Positions 1 to 8,563 of a DNA stretch of 64,000 nucleotides are shown here, in pieces. Below the pieces are notes generated by a model, which saw nothing but the letters and a program-made list of their open reading frames with translations, was not told the origin of the DNA and made no database searches. Each line of letters opens with the position of its first letter. Within the stretch, counting starts at the first letter, position 1. This DNA is from Campylobacter sp. RM12651 (lineage in GTDB: Bacteria; Campylobacterota; Campylobacteria; Campylobacterales; Campylobacteraceae), in the NCBI RefSeq assembly GCF_022369475.1, contig NZ_CP059600.1, positions 248,001 through 312,000 of the forward strand, written 5' to 3'. The position numbers were made by a program, and so were the translations under genes.

Positions 1-1
1 T

Positions 2-409
2 ATATTTGTAAAACAATTTAGAGCACCTTTATATTATTACGAAAATTGTAAAGATTATGAGAGTGGATTTTCGGTTGAATTATGTAGTGGGATAATTGAT
101 AAAAACAAAAGCTTAGAAGAAATCGCCTTAGATGAATGTATAGAAGAATTAGGATTTAAGCCTAAAAAATTAGTTTATATTAATAAATTTTATACAGGAT
201 TTGGTAGTGGGGTAAATACTCAACATTTATTTTTTGCTAGGGTTAGTGATGATGATATTGTAGGAGTTGGTGGCGGCGTTGATAATGGAGAATTCATTAA
301 AAGCGTATATGTAAAAATCAATGAATATGATGAGTTTTTTGCAAAAAATAAAAGAAGTGCTTTGATTGATTATGCTAATTTGTGGTTTAGGTATATTTAT
401 AAAAAATAA
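2..409 (+). CDS. Nudix hydrolase, 3' part (5' end outside window)
   Basis: The frame is open from base 2 to a TAA at 407-409, giving 135 residues without a start. The segment GIIDKNKSLEEIALDECIEELGF, broken here as GIIDKNKSLEE and IALDECIEELGF, aligns with the Nudix box of ADP-ribose or sugar-nucleotide pyrophosphatases. The downstream EE-G part is kept, but the first Glu is Lys and the Arg of the RE pair is Asp. The upstream phrase VKQFRAPLYYY also fits the ADP-ribose pyrophosphatase type, where a nucleoside diphosphate-X substrate is hydrolysed. The substitutions weaken a claim of standard activity. The gene ends just before a strong hairpin. Confidence 0.72.
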   Translation: MFVKQFRAPLYYYENCKDYESGFSVELCSGIIDKNKSLEEIALDECIEELGFKPKKLVYINKFYTGFGSGVNTQHLFFARVSDDDIVGVGGGVDNGEFIKSVYVKINEYDEFFAKNKRSALIDYANLWFRYIYKK

Positions 410-473
410 GTAGATTTAAATTCTTTTAATTTTTAATAATTTTGTATTTTAAAATGCAGTAAAACTTATATAT

Positions 474-501
474 GAATTACGAATAAATTCGTAATTCTTT
501 T
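474..501 (+). terminator. Rho-independent terminator-like hairpin
   Basis: A perfect 10-bp stem (GAATTACGAA / TTCGTAATTC) with loop TAAA is followed by TTTT. It lies downstream of the Nudix gene and just before the end of the small minus-strand frame, so it could stop both. Confidence 0.65.
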
Positions 502-503
502 GA

Positions 504-647
504 TTAATCATTGATATTTGAGCTGCAATATAATTTGCCATACCAAGTAATCGTGCAGTGATTATAAGGTCTTGTTCTTGCATCAGCAATAGATGATAAA
601 GCTAATAATAATAAAATAGCTGATAATAATTTTTTATATTTTCTTCT
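504..647 (-). pseudogene. small exported peptide frame lacking a normal start codon
   Basis: The minus strand encodes a 47-codon frame with a clear Sec signal (KKLLSAILLLL, then ALSSIADA) followed by a short mature part with two Cys, beginning RTRPYNHC and ending at TAA 504-506. No ATG, GTG or TTG lies in frame before the signal peptide: the codons there read AGA AGA AAA TAT AAA AAA. Either it is a decayed small secreted-peptide gene or it uses a rare start. It lies opposite the 5' region of the EF-hand locus. Function unknown. Confidence 0.4.
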
Positions 648-683
648 TTTCTTAAAACTAAGTAAATAAATACTAAAAACTCT

Positions 684-710
684 TAAAGAAAAATAAAATT
701 AACCGATATA
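684..710 (+). promoter_or_regulatory. sigma-28 (FliA) promoter of the EF-hand gene pair
   Basis: TAAA (684-687), a 16-base spacer and CGATATA (704-710) match the flagellar sigma-28 consensus. The predicted transcription start is about 20 bases before the ATG at 735, with AAAGGAGA between. This places the two following genes in the late flagellar regulon. Confidence 0.75.
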
Positions 711-734
711 AGTTTAGTTAAAGGAGAGTTAAAA

Positions 735-1622
735 ATGGATTTAAATATTTGTGATATGGGTGGGTTTTTAAATTCTAGCCTACATAAAATAAAAAATGTA
801 AATAGCACTATTAATCTAAGCCAAATAAGACAAGATATAAAAACAAATAATTTTGAATATAAAACAAGTGATAAAGAATTAAATGTATTTTTTAGCCTTG
901 ATAATAAAAGCGTAGGGATTAGCTTAGATAAAGATACTTTAAAAGATTTAAAAAGCTTTTTTAATAAAAATGATTTTTTAGAAGAAAATGGAAAAACTAT
1001 TTTAAAAGGCGACGCTGCTAATTATGTAGCAGGTTGGTTTAGTGAGATTGCTTTTGATTTAAAATATCTTGAAAGTGATAGCGATAATAATGGGGTGCTA
1101 AATAGTGATGAATTAATAAATACATTTACTAATGGGCTTTATTTTAATCAACAAAAAAATGGAATATATGTTTTAGATAAAATAGTTTTAAATGAAAAAG
1201 CAAATGAAGAATATTTAAGTCAAGTTGGCGAAAAAAATATAAACACTATTTCAAAAATGATTAATAATAGAATATTTTTTGATAAAGATAAAGATGGAGA
1301 AATTTTAGTAAAAGAGCAATATATTGAAGATGAAAGCGAGTATTTTAAAAACTTAAATCAAGCAAAAGAAGAATTAAAAAATAAAAAAGAAAAAATAGAA
1401 GCCAATCCAAAGCTAAAAGAATACGCAATAAATGAAGAAAACAATCACATAAGAAAACTAAAGCAAGATATAAAATTATTTAAAAACTCAAATTCTTTAA
1501 AGATAAATGAAGATAAAGAAAAAGAATTAAAAGACAAAAATAATTTAGAAGAATTTTGCGAGTTTAGCATAAAGCTAATTGATGAGCTAAAAGCTTATAA
1601 ATTACTAGATTTAAAAGCTTAA
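735..1622 (+). CDS. EF-hand protein, flagellar-regulon type, copy 1
   Basis: A 295-residue, Lys/Glu/Asp-rich protein with no signal peptide or membrane segment. Two EF-hand calcium loops are visible, DSDNNGVLNSDE in the middle and DKDKDGEILVKE further on. A third, degenerate loop (NQQKNGIYVLDK) lies between them. The last third is a charged, probably coiled helix. The start has a good AAAGGAGA site and a sigma-28 promoter upstream. From residue about 22 on it is nearly identical in DNA to the next gene, except for one diverged block (about 1118-1226). Inference: flagellum-coexpressed, possibly secreted through the flagellar export apparatus. Function unknown. Confidence 0.75.
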   Translation: MDLNICDMGGFLNSSLHKIKNVNSTINLSQIRQDIKTNNFEYKTSDKELNVFFSLDNKSVGISLDKDTLKDLKSFFNKNDFLEENGKTILKGDAANYVAGWFSEIAFDLKYLESDSDNNGVLNSDELINTFTNGLYFNQQKNGIYVLDKIVLNEKANEEYLSQVGEKNINTISKMINNRIFFDKDKDGEILVKEQYIEDESEYFKNLNQAKEELKNKKEKIEANPKLKEYAINEENNHIRKLKQDIKLFKNSNSLKINEDKEKELKDKNNLEEFCEFSIKLIDELKAYKLLDLKA

Positions 1623-1649
1623 TTAATTCTTTAAGTTAAAGGAGAAATA

Positions 1650-2546
1650 ATGCTAAAAATAGATGGATTTTATGTAGATTTAAGCTCTTTTATAAATACA
1701 AGTGTTAGTAAAAAAGCTGATGTAAATAGCACTATTAATCTAAGCCAAATAAGACAAGATATAAAAACAAATAATTTTGAATATAAAACAAGTGATAAAG
1801 AATTAAATGTATTTTTTAGCCTTGATAATAAAAGCGTAGGGATTAGCTTAGATAAAGATACTTTAAAAGATTTAAAAAGCTTTTTTAATAAAAATGATTT
1901 TTTAGAAGAAAATGGAAAAACTATTTTAAAAGGCGACGCTGCTAATTATGTAGCAGGTTGGTTTAGTGAGATTGCTTTTGATTTAAAATATCTTGAAAGT
2001 GATAGCGATAATAATGGGGTGTTAAATAGTGATGAATTAATGAATACTTTAATTGATGTTTGTTATTTTGATGAGAATAAAGATGGGGTTTATGTCTTAA
2101 GCGAGATTGTTAAAAAAGACAAAATATTAGAAGAAGATATTAATGAATTTGGCGAAAAAAATATAAACACTATTTCAAAAATGATTAATAATAGAATATT
2201 TTTTGATAAAGATAAAGATGGAGAAATTTTAGTAAAAGAGCAATATATTGAAGATGAAAGTGAGTATTTTAAAAACTTAAATCAAGCAAAAGAAGAATTA
2301 AAAAATAAAAAAGAAAAAATAGAAGCCAATCCAAAGCTAAAAGAATACGCAATAAATGAAGAAAACAATCACATAAGAAAACTAAAGCAAGATATAAAAT
2401 TATTTAAAAACTCAAATTCTTTAAAGATAAATGAAGATAAAGAAAAAGAATTAAAAGACAAAAATAATTTAGAAGAATTTTGCGAGTTTAGCATAAAGCT
2501 AATTGATGAGCTAAAAGCTTATAAATTACTAGATTTAAAAGCTTAG
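1650..2546 (+). CDS. EF-hand protein, flagellar-regulon type, copy 2
   Basis: A 298-residue tandem paralogue of the preceding gene, 27 bases downstream with its own AAAGGAGA site, so probably the same transcript. All three EF-hand loops look usable here: DSDNNGVLNSDE, DENKDGVYVLSE and DKDKDGEILVKE. The second replaces the degenerate loop of copy 1. The DNA is collinear with copy 1 at a constant 924-base offset. The N-terminal 20 residues and the block 2042-2150 differ, while the rest is almost unchanged at the nucleotide level, which suggests recent duplication or ongoing gene conversion. Likely a calcium-binding, flagellum-coexpressed protein. Confidence 0.75.
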   Translation: MLKIDGFYVDLSSFINTSVSKKADVNSTINLSQIRQDIKTNNFEYKTSDKELNVFFSLDNKSVGISLDKDTLKDLKSFFNKNDFLEENGKTILKGDAANYVAGWFSEIAFDLKYLESDSDNNGVLNSDELMNTLIDVCYFDENKDGVYVLSEIVKKDKILEEDINEFGEKNINTISKMINNRIFFDKDKDGEILVKEQYIEDESEYFKNLNQAKEELKNKKEKIEANPKLKEYAINEENNHIRKLKQDIKLFKNSNSLKINEDKEKELKDKNNLEEFCEFSIKLIDELKAYKLLDLKA

Positions 2547-2559
2547 AAATGTCTTTAAA

Positions 2560-2979
2560 ATGCTAAAAACAATACTTTATATAATGATTTTTTTAATATT
2601 TTTTATTATTGGTTTTTTAGTTTTTTTAAGTTACGGCAAAGCTGATAGTAATATCATAAATATTGTTAGCTTATCAATTGATAAAATAGAAAAAATTCTT
2701 ATTAAAAATAATTATTGTAATTCTAAAGAAGATTGTATTAGTAGAACTTATATTTTATACGATTCGTCTTTTAATAATATTTATTTAAATATTTATAACA
2801 ATGTAGATAGAACTACAAGCAATGAAATTTGTAATATGATGAAAAATATAAAAACACAAAATAAGCATATAGATTTTTATCTTGAGTTTTTTGAGTATTC
2901 TAAAGATGAGTATTATCAAGGATATAACAACAACAATCAAGCAATAAAACAAAAAGCATTTTATAAGTGTAAATATTAA
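2560..2979 (+). CDS. membrane-anchored hypothetical protein
   Basis: A 139-residue protein with one N-terminal hydrophobic segment (about residues 4-26), then a polar, Asn/Lys/Tyr-rich domain with several Cys that would face the periplasm. It starts 13 bases after the second EF-hand gene with a poor ribosome site, so it is probably read from the same transcript. I recognise no family. Confidence 0.6.
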   Translation: MLKTILYIMIFLIFFIIGFLVFLSYGKADSNIINIVSLSIDKIEKILIKNNYCNSKEDCISRTYILYDSSFNNIYLNIYNNVDRTTSNEICNMMKNIKTQNKHIDFYLEFFEYSKDEYYQGYNNNNQAIKQKAFYKCKY

Positions 2980-2988
2980 TAAGATTTA

Positions 2989-3020
2989 AAAGGAAAGGAC
3001 TTTTTAAGCCATTTCCTTGA
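2989..3020. terminator. possible hairpin between convergent genes
   Basis: AAGGAAA and TTTCCTT face each other across a loop of about 15 bases in the gap between the convergent genes ending at 2979 and 3032. The stem is short and the T-run is weak. Confidence 0.35.
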
Positions 3021-3031
3021 TAATTTTAGAA

Positions 3032-3535
3032 TTATTTATTTAAAAAAGTTTTTAAACTATTATATCTTTCACAACCCACATTAGATTGAGCATCACAAGC
3101 TTTTTTGTAATAACTTAAAGCTTTTTGTGGATTTGTTTCTAAACCATAATTTTTACCATCCTTTAAAACCAATCCATCTCCTGCTACAACGCAAAATTTG
3201 TTATGAGATGATTCGTTTTTTACTATTATATTTGGTAATTCGCATAATTTACTTATAGCTTTTTGAGCATCAATATAGGCTTCTTTAATATCAATTAATT
3301 GTTCTTTCACTAATTTTACATTAGCAATAGCTGTCATTAAACAACCACTAAAATTATCTTTAGCACATAAATCTTTTGAGTATTGATAACAAGCTTTCAA
3401 ATCTTTTTTGCAGTATTCATCAAGCTCAAAAGCACAATTTGATTGGTCTTGATTTTTACAAGCTTTATCAATATTACTAATATCAACAGCAAATAAGCCT
3501 GAAATTAAAGCTAAACTTAATAATATCTTTTTCAT
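3032..3535 (-). CDS. exported Cys-rich Sel1-like repeat protein
   Basis: A 167-residue protein with a Sec signal (MKKILLSLALISGLFAVD). It has Cys pairs spaced as in HcpA/Sel1-like proteins: ACKNQDQSNC, YCKKDLKAC and LCAKDNFSGC, and later a full repeat with ALSYYKKACDAQSNVGC. These families form disulphide-linked alpha/alpha repeats in the periplasm or outside the cell and mediate protein contacts. The start has a CTCC-complement ribosome site. No partner is evident. Specific function unknown. Confidence 0.65.
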   Translation of the reverse strand: MKKILLSLALISGLFAVDISNIDKACKNQDQSNCAFELDEYCKKDLKACYQYSKDLCAKDNFSGCLMTAIANVKLVKEQLIDIKEAYIDAQKAISKLCELPNIIVKNESSHNKFCVVAGDGLVLKDGKNYGLETNPQKALSYYKKACDAQSNVGCERYNSLKTFLNK

Positions 3536-3667
3536 AAACTCTCCTTAAAAATAATTTGAATTATATTGATTTATGAATTAATTTCTAATTAAATAATTAC
3601 TATTGAATGAATTAAAATATTAAATATTTAAATCTACTTAATACTTATTATTTGTTTATTTAAATAA

Positions 3668-3681
3668 GGAACACATTTTGC
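3668..3681 (+). promoter_or_regulatory. sigma-54 (RpoN) promoter
   Basis: GGAACACATTTTGC gives the invariant GG-N10-GC of a -24/-12 promoter in the form used for flagellar genes in Campylobacter (GGAAN6TTGCT). It lies 35 bases before the ATG of the next gene. Confidence 0.78.
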
Positions 3682-3715
3682 TCTTGTTTAATTATTATAA
3701 ATTAAAGGAGAGCAA

Positions 3716-4393
3716 ATGTTAATAAATGATAGGATTGTTCTTAGTTCTTTTACTAAGACAAATAACTTAAATGATAATAAAAAAGCTTCATTTGAAGAAG
3801 CCTTACAAGCTCAAAGTAAAGCAGCAAGTAATATAAATGATGAGCTAATTAATAAGTGTATATCAAATGCTGAAGATGATTTTGCTTGGATGCACTATGG
3901 AAATTGTTTATTTTTTCCCACAGAATGGCATACTCCTAGAAAAGATAAAGAATTAGATAGCGAGTATTTAAATAGAATTCCTAAAGAAGATGTAGGGGTA
4001 ATGATGTTTTTAGAAGCTTGTGGGATAGTTGAGACTAAAAAACTAGAATCAGTTAAAAATAATTTAGATTATGAAGGTTTAAAAGTAGCAGAAGAAATCA
4101 TAGAGAACTATCAAATCACACCTGATTTGGAGTTAAAAATAATTGAATTTGCTAAAAAATCATCAAAAGAATTTATGAATAAATTTGATTTACCATCAGG
4201 TAGCGTAGGGCTTGACCACCCTAAATTACAAGCTATTTTTAAAAAACATGGAATTTCAATGGATGAATTTGTAGATAAAGAAAAATTAATGCAACAAAGC
4301 TTTAAATTTGATTTTGATAAAGAAAAAGATAAATTATTAGATGAATTAATGAAAATTAGTGATAACTCTAAGGCAAGATTAGGAATTAGCTAA
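3716..4393 (+). CDS. sigma-54-controlled hypothetical protein
   Basis: A 225-residue soluble protein without a signal peptide. The N-terminus is Asn/Ser-rich and looks disordered, as in substrates of flagellar export. The rest is helical with an aromatic patch (DDFAWMHYGNCLFFPTEWH). The strong AAAGGAGA site fixes the ATG. It has its own RpoN promoter and stands alone, followed by SulP after 145 bases. By promoter and position it belongs with the flagellum-coexpressed proteins of this window. I do not recognise its family. Confidence 0.6.
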   Translation: MLINDRIVLSSFTKTNNLNDNKKASFEEALQAQSKAASNINDELINKCISNAEDDFAWMHYGNCLFFPTEWHTPRKDKELDSEYLNRIPKEDVGVMMFLEACGIVETKKLESVKNNLDYEGLKVAEEIIENYQITPDLELKIIEFAKKSSKEFMNKFDLPSGSVGLDHPKLQAIFKKHGISMDEFVDKEKLMQQSFKFDFDKEKDKLLDELMKISDNSKARLGIS

Positions 4394-4538
4394 TTCCTAG
4401 TTAGCTTTAATGATATAAAGTTAAAAATAACTTTTAATCTTAATTGATACTAAAAATTGTTTAATTAATATTATTACTTTAAATAACATAACTTTGTTAC
4501 ACTCCATTTTATTTATATTAACTTTTTAAGGACAAACA

Positions 4539-5993
4539 TTGCAAAAAAAATATTTATTTAATCTTAACAATATTACAAAAGAAGCTTTAGCAGGGCTTGT
4601 AGTAGGCTTTGCGATAATTCCTGAAGCAATAGCTTTTAGTCTAATTGCAGGAGTTAATCCTAAGGTAGGAATATATGCTAGTATTTGCATACTTTTAGTA
4701 ACTGCATTTGCGGGTGGAAGACCTGCTTTAATCTCGGCTGCAACGGGTGCAATGGCTTTGCTTATGATTGATTTAGTTAAAGGCTATGGGCTTGAATATT
4801 TAATGGTAGCGGGGATTTTAGCAGGGATTTTTCAAATTCTTTTTGGTGTTTTAAAAATAGCTAGATTTATGAGTTTTATCCCACGCTCGGTTATGGTTGG
4901 CTTTGTTAATGCTTTGGCGATTTTAATTTTTATGGCTCAACTTGATGAAATTTTTAAATCAAACTTACTTGGTTTAGTGATAATGTGCGTTGCTTTAGGC
5001 ATAATCTATCTATTTCCATTACTTCCTAAAATCGGCAAAATTATTCCAAGCTCATTGGTAGCGATTATAATACTTACTATTATTAGTATAAATGCTGGAT
5101 TTGATGTTAGAATGATTAAGGATTTAGGTGAATTGCCAAGTGAATTACCACATTTTTTAATACCTAATGTTCCATTAAATATACAAACTTTACAAATTAT
5201 TTTACCTTATTCATTAAGCCTTGCAGTAGTTGGGATAATGGAAAGTCTTATGACTTCTAATGTATTAGATGAATTAACCGCTACAAAAAGCAATAAAAAT
5301 CGTGAATGTATAGGGCAAGGTTTAGCAAATATTAGCACGGGATTTTTTGGTGGAATGGCAGGTTGTGGAATGATTGGTCAATCTATGATAAATGTAAAAT
5401 CAGGTGCAAGGACTAGACTTTCTACATTTTTAGCAGGGGTATATTTATGCTTGATTATATTATTTTGTGCTGATTTTGTGAATTATATTCCTATGGGAGT
5501 ATTAGTTGGTATTATGATAATGGTTTCTATAAGCACATTTGATTTTATATCTATTAGGCAATTAAAATCATTTCCATTTTCAGCAAATGCTGTAATGATT
5601 GCTACCGTTATTGCTACTATTTTGACACATAATCTTGCTATAGGTGTATTAATTGGGGTTTTATTAGAAGCTTTATTTTTTGCAAATAAAGTTTCGTATT
5701 TTTTAAATTGCAAAAAAACTTTAAATGGTGATATTAGAGTTTATAAATTCTACGGGCAAATATTTTTTAGAAGTGCTGATAAATTTTATAGTGAATTTGA
5801 TTTTAATGAAAATTGTAAAAATGTATTAATTGATGTTAGCAACGCACATTTTTGGGATATTAGTGCTATTTATATGCTTGATAAGATAAAAGATAGATTT
5901 CAAGAAAAAGGTGCATTAGTAACACTAAAAGGCGTTAATTTTGCTAGTTCTTATATGATAAAAAAATTTAGTGTTAAAGATAATATTGATTAA
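4539..5993 (+). CDS. SulP (SLC26) family anion transporter
   Basis: A 484-residue inner-membrane transporter starting at TTG after AAGGA. The N-terminal signature [20 protein letters not shown] is typical of SulP permeases. About a dozen membrane segments follow, then a short C-terminal STAS domain (from about residue 395, with [16 protein letters not shown]). The family carries sulfate, bicarbonate or organic anions coupled to Na+ or H+. Bicarbonate is possible in a capnophilic organism, but the substrate cannot be read from sequence. Confidence 0.88.
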   Translation: MQKKYLFNLNNITKEALAGLVVGFAIIPEAIAFSLIAGVNPKVGIYASICILLVTAFAGGRPALISAATGAMALLMIDLVKGYGLEYLMVAGILAGIFQILFGVLKIARFMSFIPRSVMVGFVNALAILIFMAQLDEIFKSNLLGLVIMCVALGIIYLFPLLPKIGKIIPSSLVAIIILTIISINAGFDVRMIKDLGELPSELPHFLIPNVPLNIQTLQIILPYSLSLAVVGIMESLMTSNVLDELTATKSNKNRECIGQGLANISTGFFGGMAGCGMIGQSMINVKSGARTRLSTFLAGVYLCLIILFCADFVNYIPMGVLVGIMIMVSISTFDFISIRQLKSFPFSANAVMIATVIATILTHNLAIGVLIGVLLEALFFANKVSYFLNCKKTLNGDIRVYKFYGQIFFRSADKFYSEFDFNENCKNVLIDVSNAHFWDISAIYMLDKIKDRFQEKGALVTLKGVNFASSYMIKKFSVKDNID

Positions 5994-6054
5994 TTTGTTT
6001 TAATTCTTAAACAAATCATATAAATTTTTACAATATTAAGTATTTTTTAAGAAT

Positions 6055-6063
6055 GGGGGGGGG
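6055..6063 (+). promoter_or_regulatory. poly-G9 tract abutting a TATTAT -10 box
   Basis: Nine G are followed directly by TATTAT (6064-6069), about 30 bases before the ATG at 6099. The tract occupies the promoter spacer, so slippage would alter promoter spacing and switch transcription of the outer-membrane protein gene. The same layout occurs at 18472-18480 and 32640-32648. Confidence 0.7.
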
Positions 6064-6098
6064 TATTATTTTCTTTTTTTATCAAAAAAGGAGAATGA

Positions 6099-6821
6099 AT
6101 GAAGAAATTATTGTTTTCAACACTTTGTTTAGGTGCTTTAGGTGTAGCTGCTAATGCGGGAACTTATTCTGGTATTAATTTTGGCTTTTTATCTACTTCA
6201 AAAACAATGTTTATTATCAATAATAAAGAATATTTAGGCAATAATAATTGGGATATTAATGGCTATATTAGAACTTATAAAGAGCACGAAAGAGATTCTG
6301 AATTTGTTTGGAGTTTTGAGGCTAATTATTTTTGGAATAATTATAAAGATAGATTTGATGACTTAATTCCAATTATAAGAAATAATCAATTTGATTTTAG
6401 TGTTTTGATTGGTTATGGAATGTATGTTAATGATGAATATGAAGATGAGCTTAGTTTGAACTTAATGGGTGGTCTTGCGTATCATAATATGGGTATTAGA
6501 GGCGGTGCTATTTATGATATTAAGGGATTAAAATTTGGTTTAAGTGCTTTATCAAAACCATTTGATACAAAAAAATATATGGTAACTCTTGATGCTTATT
6601 ATAATTTTTATTTAAGTAATAATTATTTTAGAGATGTTCAAAATGAATTTGGTGTGAAAAAGAATAGAAATGCTTATGATATATCTTTAGGTATGTTGTT
6701 TAATACTACACCATCTCGTTATAGCCCTTATGTTAGCACTAAAGTGGGTGTTAAAGATAATTTATTTTCACAAAAGAATAATAACCTTTATATAAATCTT
6801 GGTTTAGGTTTTCATTTTTAA
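6099..6821 (+). CDS. outer-membrane beta-barrel protein (probably phase-variable)
   Basis: A 240-residue protein with a Sec signal (MKKLLFSTLCLGALGVAANA). Alternating aromatic/polar strands follow, and it ends in Phe (LGLGFHF), the hallmark of BAM-inserted barrels. The size suits an 8- or 10-strand barrel. AAAAAGGAGA precedes the ATG, and a G9 tract in the promoter suggests on/off or graded expression. It has the same general build as the 200-residue barrel at 8761. The ligand or role cannot be deduced. Confidence 0.72.
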   Translation: MKKLLFSTLCLGALGVAANAGTYSGINFGFLSTSKTMFIINNKEYLGNNNWDINGYIRTYKEHERDSEFVWSFEANYFWNNYKDRFDDLIPIIRNNQFDFSVLIGYGMYVNDEYEDELSLNLMGGLAYHNMGIRGGAIYDIKGLKFGLSALSKPFDTKKYMVTLDAYYNFYLSNNYFRDVQNEFGVKKNRNAYDISLGMLFNTTPSRYSPYVSTKVGVKDNLFSQKNNNLYINLGLGFHF

Positions 6822-6838
6822 TTTAACTAATAATTTAT

Positions 6839-6866
6839 AAATTTCGTGCTTTTTGGCACGGAATTT
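6839..6866 (+). terminator. hairpin after the outer-membrane protein gene
   Basis: AAATTTCGTGC pairs with GCACGGAATTT (one G-T pair) around loop TTTTTG. No long T-run follows, so termination is likely but not certain. Confidence 0.5.
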
Positions 6867-6886
6867 AAATCTAAAATTCGTTTTTT

Positions 6887-6939
6887 AAATTCCTTTATTA
6901 TTCGCTTTAATTTTAAAGGAATTTAAAATATGAATTATA
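6887..6939. repeat. intergenic inverted repeat with a second copy at 53418-53458
   Basis: An 11-bp perfect stem (AAATTCCTTTA / TAAAGGAATTT, 6887-6897 and 6914-6924) is followed by TAAAATATGAATTAT. The right arm and this tail recur almost base for base at 53430-53458. The 330-base gap between 6822 and 7151 otherwise holds only AT-rich sequence and, presumably, the promoter of the Fic gene. Confidence 0.5.
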
Positions 6940-7151
6940 AAAATATAAAAAATTAAAAAAACCTTTTTAAGAAAAATGAAATTCCTATGTCAAATTATCT
7001 TTTTTAGTGATTAATTTTGAATTTGTATATTTTATAAATTACTTTAGAGAAAAAAGGGCTTAAATTGTAAAGGTCATTTAAGAAGTTATATATCGCTTTA
7101 TAAAATTAACAATACAAAAAATTATTGTAAAATAAGAAAAAAGGATAAAAA

Positions 7152-7955
7152 ATGGTAGCTCAATATACGGAAATACAAAATAAAGAAAATATAAATAAAG
7201 ATTATATTGAAATAGGCATTGGGCTTAGTTTGGTTGATAATCTTAAACCATCTGAATATTTTAAACAAACTTTAACAACAGCAAAAACATATCAAGAATT
7301 AGAAATTAGCATTAAAACATATTATCAAAATAAAAAACTTGATATTCAACAAATATGTGAAAAAGAATGCGATTTGGTATCTATAAATATTGCTAAGTTT
7401 TTAGACAATAATAGCTTTAGATTTTCTCCGATTGCTTTAAAAATTATTCATAAAAATATATTTCAAGATGCTTTTGTTCAAGGGCTTGAAAAATATGTTG
7501 GTGTTTTTAGAGATGTAAATATTGCTAAAAATGAAGATATTTTAGGGGGAGATAAAAGCGTAGAATATGTTGATTTTAATGAGATTAGCGATACTCTTGA
7601 ATATGATTTTGATAAGGAAAAAAAGAAAAATTATCTTCTAATGAGTAAAGAAGAACAAGTTTTAAATATAGCAAAATTTATAAGTGATATTTGGCAAATT
7701 CATCCATTTCGCGAAGGCAATACTAGAACAATCGCTGTTTTTGCAATCAAATATCTACAAAGCAAAGGTTTTGAAGCTAATAATGATATTTTTAAAAACA
7801 ACTCAAAGTATTTTAGGGACGCATTAGTTTTAGCTAACTATGAGAATATTAAAAATAATATAAAAAGCGATTTTTCGTATTTAGAAAGTTTTTTTAATAA
7901 ATTTATATTGAATAAACAAGTAGAATTAAAAAAACTACCTTACGATAAAAAATAA
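7152..7955 (+). CDS. Fic-domain protein (AMPylator-like)
   Basis: A 267-residue cytoplasmic protein. The Fic motif is at residues 184-193 (HPFREGNTRT), with the catalytic His184 and anion-binding GN and Arg192 present. The canonical GNGR is GNTR. GVFR at 117-120 matches the upstream beta-flap element that positions the target. Fic enzymes transfer AMP or other nucleotide parts to hydroxyl side chains. I find no convincing inhibitory (S/T)xxxE(G/N) helix and no adjacent small antitoxin gene. It is monocistronic, between a gap of over 300 bases and a strong terminator. Confidence 0.82.
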   Translation: MVAQYTEIQNKENINKDYIEIGIGLSLVDNLKPSEYFKQTLTTAKTYQELEISIKTYYQNKKLDIQQICEKECDLVSINIAKFLDNNSFRFSPIALKIIHKNIFQDAFVQGLEKYVGVFRDVNIAKNEDILGGDKSVEYVDFNEISDTLEYDFDKEKKKNYLLMSKEEQVLNIAKFISDIWQIHPFREGNTRTIAVFAIKYLQSKGFEANNDIFKNNSKYFRDALVLANYENIKNNIKSDFSYLESFFNKFILNKQVELKKLPYDKK

Positions 7956-8051
7956 TCATTTAATAGTAGATAAAGTATCTTTATAAAATAACAATAAGAT
8001 AAAATTCAAATTAATTTGCTTGAAATTCTAAGGAATTTGAAATAGGAATTT

Positions 8052-8081
8052 AAATATCTAAATCCTAAGATTTAGATATTT
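8052..8081. terminator. bidirectional terminator between Fic and tpx
   Basis: A perfect 13-bp stem (AAATATCTAAATC / GATTTAGATATTT) with loop CTAA, between convergent genes. Confidence 0.75.
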
Positions 8082-8086
8082 ATTAA

Positions 8087-8563
8087 TTACGCTAGAGCTT
8101 TTTCTAAAGCGTCAAAATTAGGTAGTTCTGTAATTTCAGCACAAACTTCGCTATAAACTATTTTTCCACCTTTTTGAACAAAAACAGCTCTAGTTGTAAG
8201 TCCTTCTAAAGCACCTTCTTGTATTCTACAGCCGTAGTTTTTAACAAATTCGCCGTATCTAAAATCACTAACTGGAATTATATTTTCTAAGCCTTCAGCA
8301 GTGCAAAATCTTGCAAAAGCAAAAGGTAAATCCATACTTACAACATAAACTTTCATTCCAAGTTTGTTAGCTTTTACATTAAATTCTCTAGCTTCTTTAG
8401 CACATACACCTGTATCAATACTAGGAACGCTTACTATGATAGCGTCTTCATTTAGATTAATTACGCTTAAGTCTTTACCTACTACTTTAGTATCTTTAAT
8501 ACTATCTCCTAGCTTAATTGCTTCACTAATTGCAACAGGGCTACCTTTAAAATTAACTTTCAT
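8087..8563 (-). CDS. tpx: thiol peroxidase Tpx
   Basis: A 158-residue atypical 2-Cys peroxiredoxin, reducing hydrogen and alkyl peroxides with thioredoxin. The peroxidatic Cys54 lies in PSIDTGVCAKEAREF, and the resolving Cys87 in RFC, the Tpx-specific arrangement. The length equals the family norm. AAGGAG precedes the ATG. It acts in the cytoplasm or periplasm of microaerophiles as an oxidative-stress defence, and here it is a single-gene unit. Confidence 0.95.
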   Translation of the reverse strand: MKVNFKGSPVAISEAIKLGDSIKDTKVVGKDLSVINLNEDAIIVSVPSIDTGVCAKEAREFNVKANKLGMKVYVVSMDLPFAFARFCTAEGLENIIPVSDFRYGEFVKNYGCRIQEGALEGLTTRAVFVQKGGKIVYSEVCAEITELPNFDALEKALA

